This document shows positions 42,823-53,612 of a stretch of DNA of 64,000 nucleotides, piece after piece. Position numbers and translations under genes: made by a program. Location: assembly GCA_047967505.1 (NCBI GenBank), contig CM106538.1; one strand, given 5' to 3'. The stretch comes from Dipteris shenzhenensis (Eukaryota > Polypodiophyta > Polypodiopsida > Gleicheniales). Each line of letters starts with the position of its first letter. The first letter of the stretch is position 1. The notes beneath the pieces were generated by a model. It ran no database searches. It saw nothing but the letters and a program-made list of their open reading frames with translations, and was not told the origin of the DNA.

Positions 42823-42953
42823 GTCGCTATATAGCGACGCTTATTCGTTGCTATATAGCGACGTTTTTAATTGAAAACATCGCTATATAGCGACGCTTTC
42901 AATTAAAATCATCGCTATATAGCGACGGAACAGAGCGTCGCTATATAGCGACG
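42823..42953. promoter_or_regulatory. Middle cluster of the 16-bp palindrome, upstream of TNP2
   Basis: Five copies of GTCGCTATATAGCGAC lie here: two exact, three with one changed base in the left arm. A partial copy is near 43,073. The cluster ends about 235 bp before the transposase ATG. Because the same motif marks both element ends, it is likely a binding site for an element protein acting on this promoter. That role is inferred. Confidence 0.65.
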
Positions 42954-43187
42954 CTGACTGTTTGTTTTTTAATGAGGCCTCTTGTGACTCAAACATGCTA
43001 TGCCTATAATTGTCAATATCTCCTCTTACTACATAGCCTTACTATATAGGATTTTTTGTTTCAATCCTTACTATATAGCGATGTCATTCTTTTTATATAG
43101 CCTCAAGAGAAGCTCAAATTAAACATGCTATGCTCATAATTGTGTACATCTCCTCTTCATGCTTATGTTTTGGTTTTATAAGTGTAG

Positions 43188-46100
43188 ATGGAAGGGACGA
43201 GTGGAAGCTCATCCGATGATGCGCCAACGCCCGGGAGCACGAAGTGGCTTACGGAGAGGTTATATTGTCATTGCACTCATTGCAAGCGAGAAGTACGACA
43301 TCAACGTCGTATTATCATGCGCCACTTGCGGATGTATGGGGAGGAGCCGGAACCAGTACCCCCCGTTGGTGTTGCACATGTTGATGGATCATCGGTAAGT
43401 CAAAGCTATTTAAGTTCGCAATCTTATTGTATACCCCGAATTAGAAGATCTTCTATTTACACGAATGAGCTTATGACAGGATGACGAGGGTGACGAGGGT
43501 ACACATATACCTTCTCACTTTCAACAAGACTATAGTCTCCCAGATGACGACGAGGGTATGGTCGACATGATGGATTCCATTTTTAGGGGCACTACATCCC
43601 ACGTACACGTGATGTCAGAGTCTGAGGTGAAAATGCGAGAGTTGCAATCAACACAATTGTACGAGGGTGCCAGGATGTCTAAACTACGTGCTTGTCTCTC
43701 AATCTTGAATCTACAAGTACAGTATGGGTGGTCGGATACAAGTGTCTCGGCCTTAATGAGGTTAGCCCTTGCATTAATTTGATTGACTCATTATTTGGAT
43801 ATTGTTTGTTTTGAGAATCATCATTTGGATAGTGTCTTTGTCATAGGTTGCTCCAAAAGATGTTGCCTGCACCAAATACCATGCCCGCATCAAGAGATGA
43901 AGCGAAAAAGATGCTAACAATGGTGGGTATGGATTATGATTCCATCCATGCTTGCCGTAATGATTGTATTCTCTTTCGTCGTGAGCATGGAGATTTGGCT
44001 AGTTGTCCAAAGTGTGGGGAACAACGATATAGAGATGACTTGCAGGGTGAGAGGATACCGGTAAAGGTCTTAAGACACTTTCCCATCATTGCAAGAATAC
44101 AACACATGTTTCGATGCAAATCCATAGCGGAGTTGATGACATGGCATGCATCTCATCGGTCCACTGATCACACATTGAGGATTCCCGCAGATTGTGCGGC
44201 TTGGAAGCACATAGATAATCAGTGGCCGGACTTTGCGAGAGAGCCACGCAACTTACATCTTGGGCTAGCCATGGACGGCGTGAATCCTTTCGGGTTACGC
44301 TCGACATCTTGGTCGACATGGCCCATAGTCGTGGTGAATTACAATATCCCGCCATGGCTAACAATAAAAAAGGGACATCTCATGCTTGCACTACTTGTGC
44401 CAGGAAAGTACAAGGCAAGAAACATGGACGTGTACATGGCACCTTTGATAGAGGAGTTACAGATATTATGGAGAGGAGTGCAGGTCTTTGATATTTCCAG
44501 AGCTCCTAGGCATACCAATGATATTTCCGTCAGGGGTATCTTGATGTGGACCATGCATGACTACCCAGGATATGGAGAGTGCGCAGGTACGTGGTTATGT
44601 CTTTACATGTACAATGAGGGATTATGCTTTTTTTACTCTCTTTTGCACGCATGTCTTGTACTAACATATTCATGCACGCGTGCAGGGCTTGCTACAAGTG
44701 GGTACCATGCTTGTCCTGTTTGTGGACCCGCTCTGAAATCGCTTGCACGCTACTCCAAACACATGAGGAAAAATGTTTATGAAGGTCATGCTCGATACCT
44801 TCCGCTCGACCATCTCGCACGTGGAGGTCAGCTTGATCCACCACCATCATATTTAAAAGCAAGTGATTGGATTCAAGCTTGGAGGGAGAATGGAGAGGAA
44901 CCTCCTCCTGGTATGAAGAGGCTATCGATCTTTCACGAGCTTCCTTATTGGGGTCAGTTACAAATCAATCATCTCTTGGATCCAATGCATATCTTTAAGA
45001 ATGTGGGGGCTACCATTTGGGCACACTTGGTTGGTTCCAAGGACTCGAGAGGAGTGCGAGAAGACTTGCGTGCTATGAATAGGATGTCTCGTTTGTGGCC
45101 CCAAGTGCATGCTTCAGGAAAAGTTGTCCTCCCGAAAGCAACGTGGATCCTCTCTACGAGGGAGGAGGCAGCGATCAAGGCAGACATTGCCTCTTTTCAA
45201 ACACCGACAGGGTACATGCGTTGCTTGAAAGGAGCATTTTCAAAGGACAATAAGCTTAGTGGCCTCAAGTCCCATGATTGGCACAAGGTCTTACAGGTAT
45301 TCTAAGTAGAATTAGTGTACCGATAATAGTGATGCATTAGCGTAATTATTATTATGTTATATTGTTGACATGATTTCATTGTTGCTTTGATAGTTTATCC
45401 TTCCAATTACAATAAAAGGGTGCTTACAAGAAGATGTTAGAAATGCTATATTCAAGATCTGTGGTATTGTGAGGTATGCTTACTATCAATTCGCATTATC
45501 TATTTTCTTCATGGACATGTGAAATAGGTGGATATCTCAAATATCTTACATATGCATGGACATGTGAAATAGGTGGATATCTCAAAAAGAGATCTCTATA
45601 TCGAGCATCGAGAAGGCTAGGGTGGAATCCATCGAAGCCGTATGCTTGCTTGAGAAGCACTTTCCCTCAAGCATTATGACAACTCAAGTCCACTTGCTTG
45701 TGCACATAGTTGATGAGGTGGCTATAGCAGGTACCGTTCATAATCGATGGATGTTTTTTCTCGAGCGGTTTATGAAAACTTTAAAGGGGTTTGTAAGACA
45801 AAGAGCAAGACCAGAAGCAAGCATGGCAGAGGGATGGCTTGTGCAAGAGTCATTAGTATATATCACAGAGTTTCTTGCATCCACGGATCCTGATATGCCG
45901 CAAGCTTGGCACAACAAGGATGATGATCGCATCATTGGCGAGGTCCCCCAAGGAAAAGGGATTGAAAGAAAGATGAGCGAAGAGCAAATGGAGAAATTCA
46001 ATAAGTTTTGTATCCTCAATAGCCCTGAGATGCAGAAGTGGATTGAGAGATATGAAGTGGCCAAAGCAAAAAGAATAAATGCAAGGACGAGATTCAGAGT

Positions 46101-47251
46101 AATGTACAGGCGATCACAACCATATCCACGAGATCTGGCTCTTCTCCCTACTCACATGTCACTTGATTGGCTACAACTAGCTATACGTAAAGCCGAACGT
46201 GATGGAGAGACAATAAACGAGCGCGAGCGGGAGTTATCATCTGGATGTATGGTGCATGTAAGTTTCTTATCTCTTGATGTAATTAAGTAATTAGTTGTGG
46301 CAATATATGCTATAAAATAGGTGCATCTTCATTGTTTTAATGATGCTCTTTTACAGTACAAAAAGTACAGTGCATTATGGTCATATGGACGACATTTTCG
46401 CATAGAACGCATCGATTCAAAGAGAGTCACGTATGATTGTGGAGTCATGGCTAACTTCACACAAGATAGCCGAGCAAGTGCTTCGGATACCAATCTTCTC
46501 TCCTCACAGTTGGATTATTGTGGAACCATACGCGACATCTATGAAATTGATTTCAGACGATTTACTATTTTCATTCTTGATGTAAAATGGTTTAGAACTA
46601 CTTACAACGGTCCCCATGCAACTGTGAGAAAAGATGGTAACGGTCTCTTTGCAATAGACTCCACCAAACATTAGACCGATGAAAGTGATACTTTTGTTCT
46701 TCCCGAGCACTGTGAGCAGGTGCATACTAATGATTTAATTAGTCGAAGCTTTCGTTTTTTAAGTCCATTGATATATATATAATTGACGACATTTGGCACG
46801 TGATTTTTCATCTTCAACATAGGTGGTTTTTCATCCGAATCGTTCTGATCCAAGATGGTGGTACGTGATCCAAGTTGCACCACGAAGTAAGCAGATTTTT
46901 GAAGATCGAGATGTGGATATGGAGATGCCACTACCAAATCCGGATCCAATTGATGAATCTAGCGAAGAAGATGTAGATCACCATATGAGGCAAGAGGAAG
47001 ATGCGCATAATGACATCGCACGGGAGGAGGATGGAGATCACGATATTGACGAGGAAGACAACAATCGTCAAGATCGATCACCACACTTAAGCTTAATTGA
47101 AGAAGATGATCAAATACTTTTAGGTGAACGTACGATGCTAGAGTACGATGATGATATAGGAGATCAACTCGGTATAGAGTTGGAGATAGACTTGCTTGGC
47201 GCCTTAGACTTGGCTCAAGATGAAACAGTTGATGTAAATGCTCTTATTTAA
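43188..47251 (+). pseudogene. Inner CACTA TNP2 transposase, eight exons, one premature stop
   Basis: Exons: 43,188-43,394; 43,480-43,760; 43,847-44,586; 44,686-45,296; 45,394-45,473; 45,573-46,257; 46,357-46,719; 46,823-47,251. All borders are GT/AG and the sum is 3,396 nt, 1,132 codons in frame. Order: a Cys/His N-terminus (CHCTHCKREVRHQRRIIMRH), a TNP2 N-terminal region (GWSDTSVSALMRLLQKMLP, SCPKCGEQRY), and the Transposase_21 core in exons 3-4 (LAMDGVNPFG, PLIEELQILW, GYHACPVCGPA, HLLDPMHIFKNVGATIWAHL). A DUF4218-like region follows in exon 6 (VCLLEKHFPSSIMTTQVHL, RWMFFLERFMKTLKGFVR), then a DUF4216-like region in exon 7, then an acidic tail. A TAG at 46,672-46,674 (codon 974) replaces the TGG of the outer copy. 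This enzyme cuts and moves the element. Truncation would remove the end of exon 7 and the tail, so activity is uncertain. Confidence 0.88.
45511..45600 (+). repeat. 45-bp tandem duplication carrying a 3' splice site
   Basis: ATGGACATGTGAAATAG|GTGG occurs at 45,511 and again at 45,556. Only the second AG (exon from 45,573) keeps the transposase frame. The first would read into TGA. The outer copy has the same duplication. Confidence 0.85.
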
Positions 47252-47428
47252 TTTGATTTTTCTCATCTCCAACTTGGACATGAATATATGAGCTTCAAAG
47301 GCTTGATGTACATGCTCTCATTTTTTATTTCTCTATGAGCTCAAACATGTATGAAAATTTAAAAAATTTTGTCATTGGAAGAAAATAAATTTTAAGGCTA
47401 AAAAAAAAAAAAAAACCTCTCTGTAAAA
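47252..47428 (+). other. 3' untranslated region of the inner transposase gene
   Basis: AT-rich, ending in a poly-A-like run at 47,400-47,415, just before the 3' palindrome cluster. Nothing else is seen. Confidence 0.5.
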
Positions 47429-47449
47429 CGTCGCTATAATATAGTCTCA

Positions 47450-47594
47450 GTGTCGCTATATAGCGACCTTTAAAAGTCGCTATATAGCGACTTTTACTAA
47501 AGTCGCTATATAGCGACCTTTCAGAGTCGCTATATAGCGACCATTACTAACGTCGCTATATAGCGACTCTTGTTAAAAGTCGCTATATAGCGAC
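47450..47594. repeat. 3' subterminal cluster: six copies of GTCGCTATATAGCGAC
   Basis: Six exact copies occur in about 145 bp, mirroring the 5' cluster. A GTCGCTATAATATAG variant precedes them. Confidence 0.85.
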
Positions 47595-47690
47595 GATTTA
47601 CGACACCCGATTTTTATACCGACGATTAACGCTAAGCGGGCGCTAATCGTCGGTACGTAAACGTCGCAATAGGATGCGTGTGTAGTAGTG

Positions 47691-47879
47691 AATCATCAAG
47701 ATCAATCACCACACTTAAGCTTTATTGATGAAGATGATCAAATACTTTTAGGTGAACATACGATGCTAGAGTACGATGATGATATAGGAGATCAACTCGG
47801 TATAGAGTTGGAGATAGACTTGCTTGGCGCCTTAGAATTGGCTCAAGATGAAACAGCTGATGTAAATGCTCTTATTTGA
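47691..47879 (+). pseudogene. Outer CACTA transposase, last part of exon 8
   Basis: It resumes the acidic C-terminus interrupted at 35,834 (QSPHLSFIDEDDQILLGEHT ... DVNALI) and ends at a stop at 47,877-47,879. It is nearly identical to 47,060-47,251 of the inner copy. Confidence 0.88.
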
Positions 47880-48216
47880 TTTTTCTCATCTCAAACTTGG
47901 ACATGAATATATGAGCTTCAAAGGCTTGATGTACATGCTCTTATTTTTTTATTCTCTATGAGCTCAAACATGTATGAAAATTTAAAAAATTTTGTCATTG
48001 GAAAAAACTAACTTTTAAGGCCTAAAAAAAAAAAAAAACCTCTCTGTAAAAACATCGCTATAATATTTTGTATCAGTGTCACTATATAGCGACTTTTAGC
48101 AATAGTCGCTATATAGCGACGATTTAGGAAACCCGCTTTTCATACCGATGATTAACGCTAAGCGGGCGCTAAACGTCGGTACGTAAATGTCGCAATAGGA
48201 TCCGTGTGTAGTAGTG
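47880..48216. repeat. Outer CACTA 3' subterminal region and terminus
   Basis: It parallels 47,252-47,690 but is shorter. It has only one exact 16-bp palindrome (about 48,105-48,120) and one with a single change. It ends TAGTAGTG at 48,216. Confidence 0.85.
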
Positions 48217-49660
48217 ACTGATGCATATCATAAAGTAGCTTATGCAACCAAGCTGCCTCACATGCAGCCATTGTTGCACCCTTGTACTCAGCCTCTGTGC
48301 TCGACAAGGCAACTATAGGCTGTTTCTTGTTGCTCCAAGTGATTGCAGCACTCCCAAAAGAGAACATATATCTACTTGTAGATCATCTATCAAAAATACT
48401 ACTAGCCCAATCAGCATCAGTGTATCCATGCAATTGTATCTGAACCCTAGTCTCATAAAATAGTCCATACTGCAATGTGGACTTCACATACCTCAGTACA
48501 AAGCATCCATGAGGATTAAATTTGACCTGCAAAGCCCTGCTCAACCATTTGACCAACAGAAACCAGGTCCTTGGTTATATTCGGGACATGAAATACATCA
48601 GAGAGGTATTTCTTTTTTCCATCCTACATAGACAAAGGAATTTTACCAATCTGCACAATAGGATGTGCAATATCATCACAATCTCCACAAATCTTGGTCT
48701 TTCCATTTTCCTTGCATCCTGCATCCATTCTGCATGACCTATCATGTGGTTTGATGCACCTGAGTCAACATACCACACATTATTGCTTTCTTCTGCACTT
48801 GTCATAGAATTGGTCATGTACTGTACCATAAATAGATGCTCAATTCTGTCATCACCCTGTCTACTAGAGGATGCATAATTGCCTTGCTGCAATTTTCCTG
48901 TCATGATGTCATTCTGCTTTTTATAGTAGTCTTTAACCATATGACCCATTTTACCATAGTAGTAGCATTCAACATTGCTGTTTGCATTTTGGCCTCTCTA
49001 CCATCCACCACGACCTCTTTCGCTCCCCTTGCCTCTAAAGTTACTATGTCCTCCTCCATAGGATTGGTTTTCTTGAATTTGCTGCATGTTTTAATTTCTG
49101 CCACGGCCTCCAAATTGGCTTGCTCTACCTCTGCCTCTACCTCTTCTAGCATATGAGTAGAAGACAGCTTCATTTGAAGTTCCTCCTGAAGAAGATGCAC
49201 CACCATTTCTCTACTCTTCAGAAATTAGAAGAGCAATCAACTCCTCAAAATCAGGTAAATTCTCACGGATGGCAATGGATGTATGGAATTGTGCATAATC
49301 CTTTCCTAGACCATTCAAGGTCACAGAAACTAAATCATCATCTTCCATTGGCGACCCAATAGAAGCAAGTGCATCTGCAATCTTCTTCACCTTCATGTGG
49401 TAGTCATTGATGCTCATATTTTCTCTCTACACATTATGCAACTCCTGCTTGAGCTGCATTTTCCTAGCTTGCGTATTTGTCCTATACATTTTTGTCAAAC
49501 CCACACCTCCTTCGGCGTGCTTGCATCTTGAATCTGCACAATCATAGAATCTGAAATACTGATAAACACCCAATACATAACTTTTTTGGCTCTCTCATGC
49601 GAGCCTTTAAATGCCTGCAACTCCTATTGATTGGGAACATTAGGAATAATTGGTTCTTAT
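48217..49660 (-). pseudogene. Copia D-family element, minus strand, gag to protease joined to RNase H
   Basis: The minus strand reads gag (EPIIPNVPN near 49,650; MSINDYHMKVKKIADALASI; LNGLGKDYAQFHTSIAIREN), then a Gly/Arg-rich part, then a knuckle CYYYGKMGHMVKDYY in which two of the Cys are Tyr. Protease follows (VWYVDSGASNHMIGHAEWM). At about 48,500 it jumps to RNase H (LRYVKSTLQYGLFYETRVQI, ALSSTEAEYKGATMAACEAA) and ends at MHQS where the outer CACTA inserted. Integrase and RT are deleted. The 5' gag start, leader and LTR are missing at 49,660, the presumed inversion breakpoint. Confidence 0.82.
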
Positions 49661-49664
49661 GTTG

Positions 49665-49951
49665 AGAGAGCAGCTATGTTGGTCGACCTGCGGACAGCAT
49701 GCCGCTATATTCATCGGATGGCGGCAGTAGCTCAGCAGGCGGGGGCGGCGGCACCACCTTTCTATGGACAGCTCCAAATTTTTGTGGATGCCCATGCTCT
49801 CAACCCGCAGCAGCTACCTTTACTTCGACCGGTGCAAGCGGCTCCGGCAGTACAAGTACCGGCGCCGGCGGCTCCAGCAGTTCCGGCGACGGCAGCGGCA
49901 GCAGCGGCGGTGGCGGACGATGACGGTGGCGACGTCGAGGATGAACCGTAG
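49665..49951 (+). CDS. Gypsy G 3' coding end (partial)
   Basis: A plus-strand frame reads LVDLRTACRYIHRMAAVAQQ, then FYGQLQIFVDAHALNP, then a Pro/Ala-rich and acidic tail ending DDDGGDVEDEP and a stop. No family domain is recognised. I assign it to G because it directly precedes the G polypurine tract and LTR. Its start is cut at about 49,660, where it meets the copia gag fragment. Confidence 0.5.
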
Positions 49952-50036
49952 CGGAGAACCGGTGGGTTCGGATGCGGATCCGGAATCCGATTCACCGGGA
50001 GTGCCAAGTGTTAAGGGCAAAAGCAGCAACAGCAAA

Positions 50037-50053
50037 GAGGAACTAGGGGGGGA
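50037..50053 (+). other. Polypurine tract of gypsy G
   Basis: GAGGAACTAGGGGGGGAG lies directly before the LTR, the expected position. Confidence 0.7.
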
Positions 50054-50489
50054 GTCCTTCGATTATTATCATTAATACGTTGTATCTAGTTTATAGTGAG
50101 ATATGAAAAGACGGAAGTTCTAGGACCAGGCGGAGAACTGACGAGGCACGGCAACTGTCACGGCAACCGTGAAGGAGTTATGTGTGCCGGTTAGATAAAA
50201 GAGAAGAGAGCGATCATTCAGGGGGCTCATTGATGAGGATCGGAGCAAGGATCAGTGTGATCAGAAGAGGAACATTGTTATGTATCAGAGAGTACGGTGT
50301 TGTACTGCTCGGAGAAGTGTAATACAGTTATTCTATTGCATCTATCTTATTGTTTTATCATGAATGATTCTGTCGATCACTGTTCTACTCTATGAATTTT
50401 CATACGCAGTTCTGAAGTTCGATTACGCATGTAAATCTGTCGCAGTAGTGCGTTTCGAGTTAGTCTTCAGAGTAGAGAGGGCTAACACT
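50054..50489 (+). repeat. 3' LTR of gypsy G (about 435 bp)
   Basis: Its last 140 bp (50,350-50,489) match 4,705-4,844 in inverted orientation with no difference I can find. Termini are not canonical: the start is uncertain (near AGTCCTTCG) and the end is GCTAACACT. Directly after it copia C resumes. Confidence 0.75.
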
Positions 50490-53127
50490 CTGATTTTGAA
50501 TTTTGTGAGCACTGTTTCTATGGGAAGCAGACTAAATCAGCCCATAAAAGAAGGGGAAAGAAAGAGTTTGAAAAGCTTGATTTGGTGCATTCAGACGTAT
50601 GTGGTCCCATGCCTACATAGTCATTAGGCGGGGCTGAATACTATGTGACATTCATTGATGATGCAACTAGGAAAGTGTGGGCTTATGCTATGGCTCAGAA
50701 GAGTGATGTGTTCCAGGTATTTCAGAAATGACTGGCCTTGGTTGAGAATCAGTCAGGTAGAACGCTAAAATGCCTACGGACTGACAATGGTGGAGAGTAC
50801 CTCTCTCATGACTTTTAGCATTTCTGTGATACACGTGGGATTAAGAGGGAGCTCACATCCCCTCATACTCCAGAGCAAAATCCAGTTGCAGAAAAGATGA
50901 ACCGTACCATTCAAGAAAGGTTGCAATGCATGCTTTCCAATGCAAGTCTTTTTGGTGGTTTTTGGGCTGAGGCAATGAAGACTGCAGTGCATGTGATCAA
51001 TAGATCACCTAGTAAGATTTTGGATGGTGGTATTCCTTAAGAGGCATGGAGTGGCAAGAAGCCCTCTTACTCTCACTTGCGTATATTTTGGTGTGAGGCA
51101 TATGCACATGTGCCAAAAGAGCTTCGAAAGAAGCTAGATCCTAAGTCTAGGAAATGCATCTTTTTGGGTTATGGTGAAATTGGAGAGATGGGCTATCGTC
51201 TCTGGGATCTAGAAGCAAAGAAGATCATACGCAGCCATGATGTGGTCTTCAATGAGAAGAAGATGCATAAGGCACCCATGAGGGATGTGGAAATGAGGAG
51301 AATCACTTTCCAGGATGTGAATCCACCTGCATATGTTGATAGACAGCAAGCTGTCCATGCACCAAATGTGCAAGAAATGGTACCACCAAGTACTCCCACA
51401 GGTATACAATCAAGGGTAGATGATGGATCATCTATTGGTGGAAATGATGAGCCAAATGTGGCTGATATGCAGGTGGGACAGCAAGCTGAAATGCCCTTGA
51501 GAAGATCATCTAGAGTGTCTAGACTGCCTGATAAGTGTGTTCCAGGGGTAGACTATGTGATGCTTACTGATTGCGGGGAGCCTTCTTGCTACAGAGAGGC
51601 TATGATGCGTGAGGATCAATGCAAGTGAGAGTATGCTATGTAATCAGAGATGAGTTCACTTATGAAGAATAAGACTTGGGACTTGGTTTCTTTGCCACAT
51701 GGAAAGAAAGCATTGCCATGTAAATGGGTCTACAAAATGAAGTTCATAGGTGATGATGTGCCTAGGTACAAGGCCCGTTTGGTTGCTAAAGCGTTCAAGC
51801 AAGAGAAGGGTGTAGAATTTGATGAGATATTCTCTTCGGTTGTGAAGATGACCACACTTAGATGCATGCTTGGACTAGTGGCAGTAGAGGATATGGAGCT
51901 TATGCAGATGGATGTCAAGACAGCTTTCTTGCATGGGGATTTGCATGAGGAAATTTACATGGTGCAGCCAGAAGGCTTTGAAGAAAAGGGCAAAGAGCAT
52001 TTAGTTTGCAAGCTGAAGAAGAGTCTCTATGGTCTTAAGCAAGCGCCTAGAGAATGGTATCAGAAGTTTGATGCTTTCATTCAGTCCCAGGGTTTTAGAA
52101 GGAGTGAAATTGATCACTCCCTCTACACTAAAAGGGCTAAGGATAATAGCCTGATAATCTTGGAACTATATGTGGATGATATGCTATTGGCTAGCAAGAA
52201 TACTTATGAGCTAGATGCATTAAAGGCCAAGTTGCATGAGGCCTTTGATATGAAGGATTTGGGATTTGCAGGTCATATTCTTGGTATGCGCATCATGCGT
52301 GATCGGAGTAGGAAACTCCTTTGGCTTTCACAAAAAGAGTATGTTACAAAAGTATTGCAGCGTTTCAATATGGAGTGGGGGAAGGCAATGAGTACTCCAT
52401 TGCCTCCATATGTGAAACTGAGTCATACAGATAGTCCCAAATCAGAAGAGGAGAGGGCCATGATGGCCAAGGTTCCTTATGCATCAGCAGTTGGGAGTCT
52501 TATGTATGCTATGATAGCTACTAGACCAGACATTGCATTTGCAGTGGGAGTTGTTAGCCGGTATATGGCTAATCTAGGAAAGAGGCATTGGGATCAGTTA
52601 AGTGCATCATGAGGTACATGAAGGGTACCAAGGAGATGTGCATCTACTTTGGTAGAGGAGACATGCGTGTACTTGGGTACACAGATTCAGACTATGCAGG
52701 GCATGTGGATAGTAGGAGATCCACTTCTGGTTATGTGTTCACCTTTGCAGGTGGTGCAGTGTCGTGGATGTCTCGCGCACAGAAGTGCGTTGCTTTGTCT
52801 ACCACAAAGGCTGAGTATGTTGCAGCCACAGAGGGTTGCAAGGAGGCTATATGTCTTGATCGGCTAGTGGGAGATTTGGGGATTCATGCAGGTGTACCGA
52901 CATTGCATAGTGATTCCATGAGTGCTATTCAACTAGCACGGAATCCGGTCTTTCATGCAAGGACCAAACACATTGAGGTTAGGTACCATTTCATCAGGGA
53001 GGTACTTGAGGACAAGCGCATAGAGCTTGTCAAGGTTCATACAGATGATAACCCTGCAGATATGCTGACGAAGAGTCTACCTAGTCAGCGGTTTGAGCAT
53101 TGTCGTGTATTGATGGGCATTGGATAG
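50490..53127 (+). pseudogene. Copia C integrase, reverse transcriptase and RNase H
   Basis: It starts in the integrase zinc region (FCEHCFYGKQTKSA). The integrase core follows (GAEYYVTFIDDATRKVWAY, CLRTDNGGEYLSHDF, HTPEQNPVAEKMNRTIQE). RT has KWVYKMKFIGDDVPRYKARL, MDVKTAFLHGDLHEEIYMVQ, SLYGLKQAPREWYQKFD and LYVDDMLLASK. RNase H has YTDSDYAGHVDSRRSTSGYV, ALSTTKAEYVAATEG and HARTKHIEVRYHFIRE. Stops fall at about 50,620, 50,728, 50,818, 51,038, 51,626 and 51,641, and a frameshift at about 52,600. The 52,588-53,127 frame is intact to its stop. Confidence 0.88.
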
Positions 53128-53167
53128 TATGCTCACTGGTTGTTCTTCCTTAAAGGCACATTGTCCT

Positions 53168-53180
53168 TTAAGTGGGAGGT
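53168..53180 (+). other. Polypurine tract of copia C
   Basis: TTAAGTGGGAGGT directly precedes the TG of the LTR. Confidence 0.7.
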
Positions 53181-53357
53181 TGTGGGGGTTAAAGGTCACT
53201 GTGCCTTTACCCCGGTTATGTACAATACTCAAACACATATATAAATGAATGAAAAAGAAGATTAGGGTGGTTCTGCACCCACCAAAACTTGTGTGGCTCT
53301 CTGTCTCTCTCTCTCTCTCTCCTTCTTCCATACTTGCTTCCGTTGAGAGCACTCTCA
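53181..53357 (+). repeat. 3' LTR of copia C (177 bp)
   Basis: It runs from TGTGGGGGTTAAAGG to GAGAGCACTCTCA. It is the same length as 7,628-7,804 with four differences counted, and is on the opposite strand. Confidence 0.93.
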
Positions 53358-53362
53358 CTCGA
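53358..53362. other. Target-site duplication of copia C, right copy (CTCGA)
   Basis: CTCGA follows the LTR. The inverted partner is at 7,805-7,809. The codons ACT CGA GCC restore the host frame ...LAT-RA-IVVQD. Confidence 0.88.
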
Positions 53363-53612
53363 GCCATTGTAGTACAAGACTGTGGGGTGGTTTCTTTGGT
53401 AGACATTGGATGGCCAAAACTACAAGATGTTCAAAAATATGCGGAAGAAGGCATGTTTCCTGGAGGGTCAACTCCACAATAGAAGCACTAGATATTGGTA
53501 AGGAAGGGCTTTCCCTATACTATTGTTGATGACATTCTTTATAAATTAGGAAAAGATAAGTTGCTATATCGGGTGTTCTATCCCATGGAGACTAGGAGAA
53601 TCCTAAAAATGT
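53358..53612 (+). pseudogene. Gypsy H1, RNase H end and integrase zinc-domain start
   Basis: The plus strand reads RAIVVQDCGVVSLVDIGWPK, then VRKGFPYTIVDDILYKLGKD, then PMETRRILKMC, and breaks. It continues the H1 fragment that stops at 7,805 and aligns with H3 at 61,930-62,150. One stop (after STPQ, near 53,480) interrupts it. Confidence 0.85.

Larger units (their letters stand above)
35835..47690 (+). mobile_element. Inner CACTA (En/Spm-type) element, 11,856 bp, both ends present
   Basis: It starts CACTACAAGGCATAGG and ends TGCGTGTGTAGTAGTG, so the shared terminal inverted repeat is short (CACTAC). It has a 3-bp target duplication. Contents in order: subterminal palindrome cluster, perfect hairpin, TnpA-like gene (minus), palindromic repeat array, middle palindrome cluster, TNP2 transposase (plus), and 3' palindrome cluster. 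It inserted into exon 8 of a related element; the host coding sequence resumes at its far end. Confidence 0.93.
32947..48216 (+). mobile_element. Outer CACTA element, 5'-truncated, split by the inner CACTA
   Basis: It consists of 32,947-35,834 plus 47,691-48,216. The left part starts abruptly inside transposase exon 3. The right end finishes TGTGTAGTAGTG, the inverse of CACTAC..., at 48,216, with ACT next to it as the expected 3-bp duplication. The partner end is missing. Its flank at 48,217 is copia RNase H on the minus strand, so it inserted into that element. Confidence 0.85.

Noticed and set aside
43848-45305. Single-exon 485-codon reading of the transposase core
   Set aside because: Intron 3 (99 bp) happens to be open in frame. 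Good GT/AG borders and the shorter intron in the outer copy support splicing.
35966-47594. CRISPR-like spacing of a 16-bp repeat
   Set aside because: The repeats are short palindromes at transposon ends with near-constant short spacers in a plant CACTA element. There are no cas genes and no unique 30-bp spacers.
50364-50627. 87-codon ORF starting MILSITVLLYEF
   Set aside because: It starts in the G LTR and runs into copia C. The same text at 4,624-4,830 is the other LTR copy read outward. It is not a gene.
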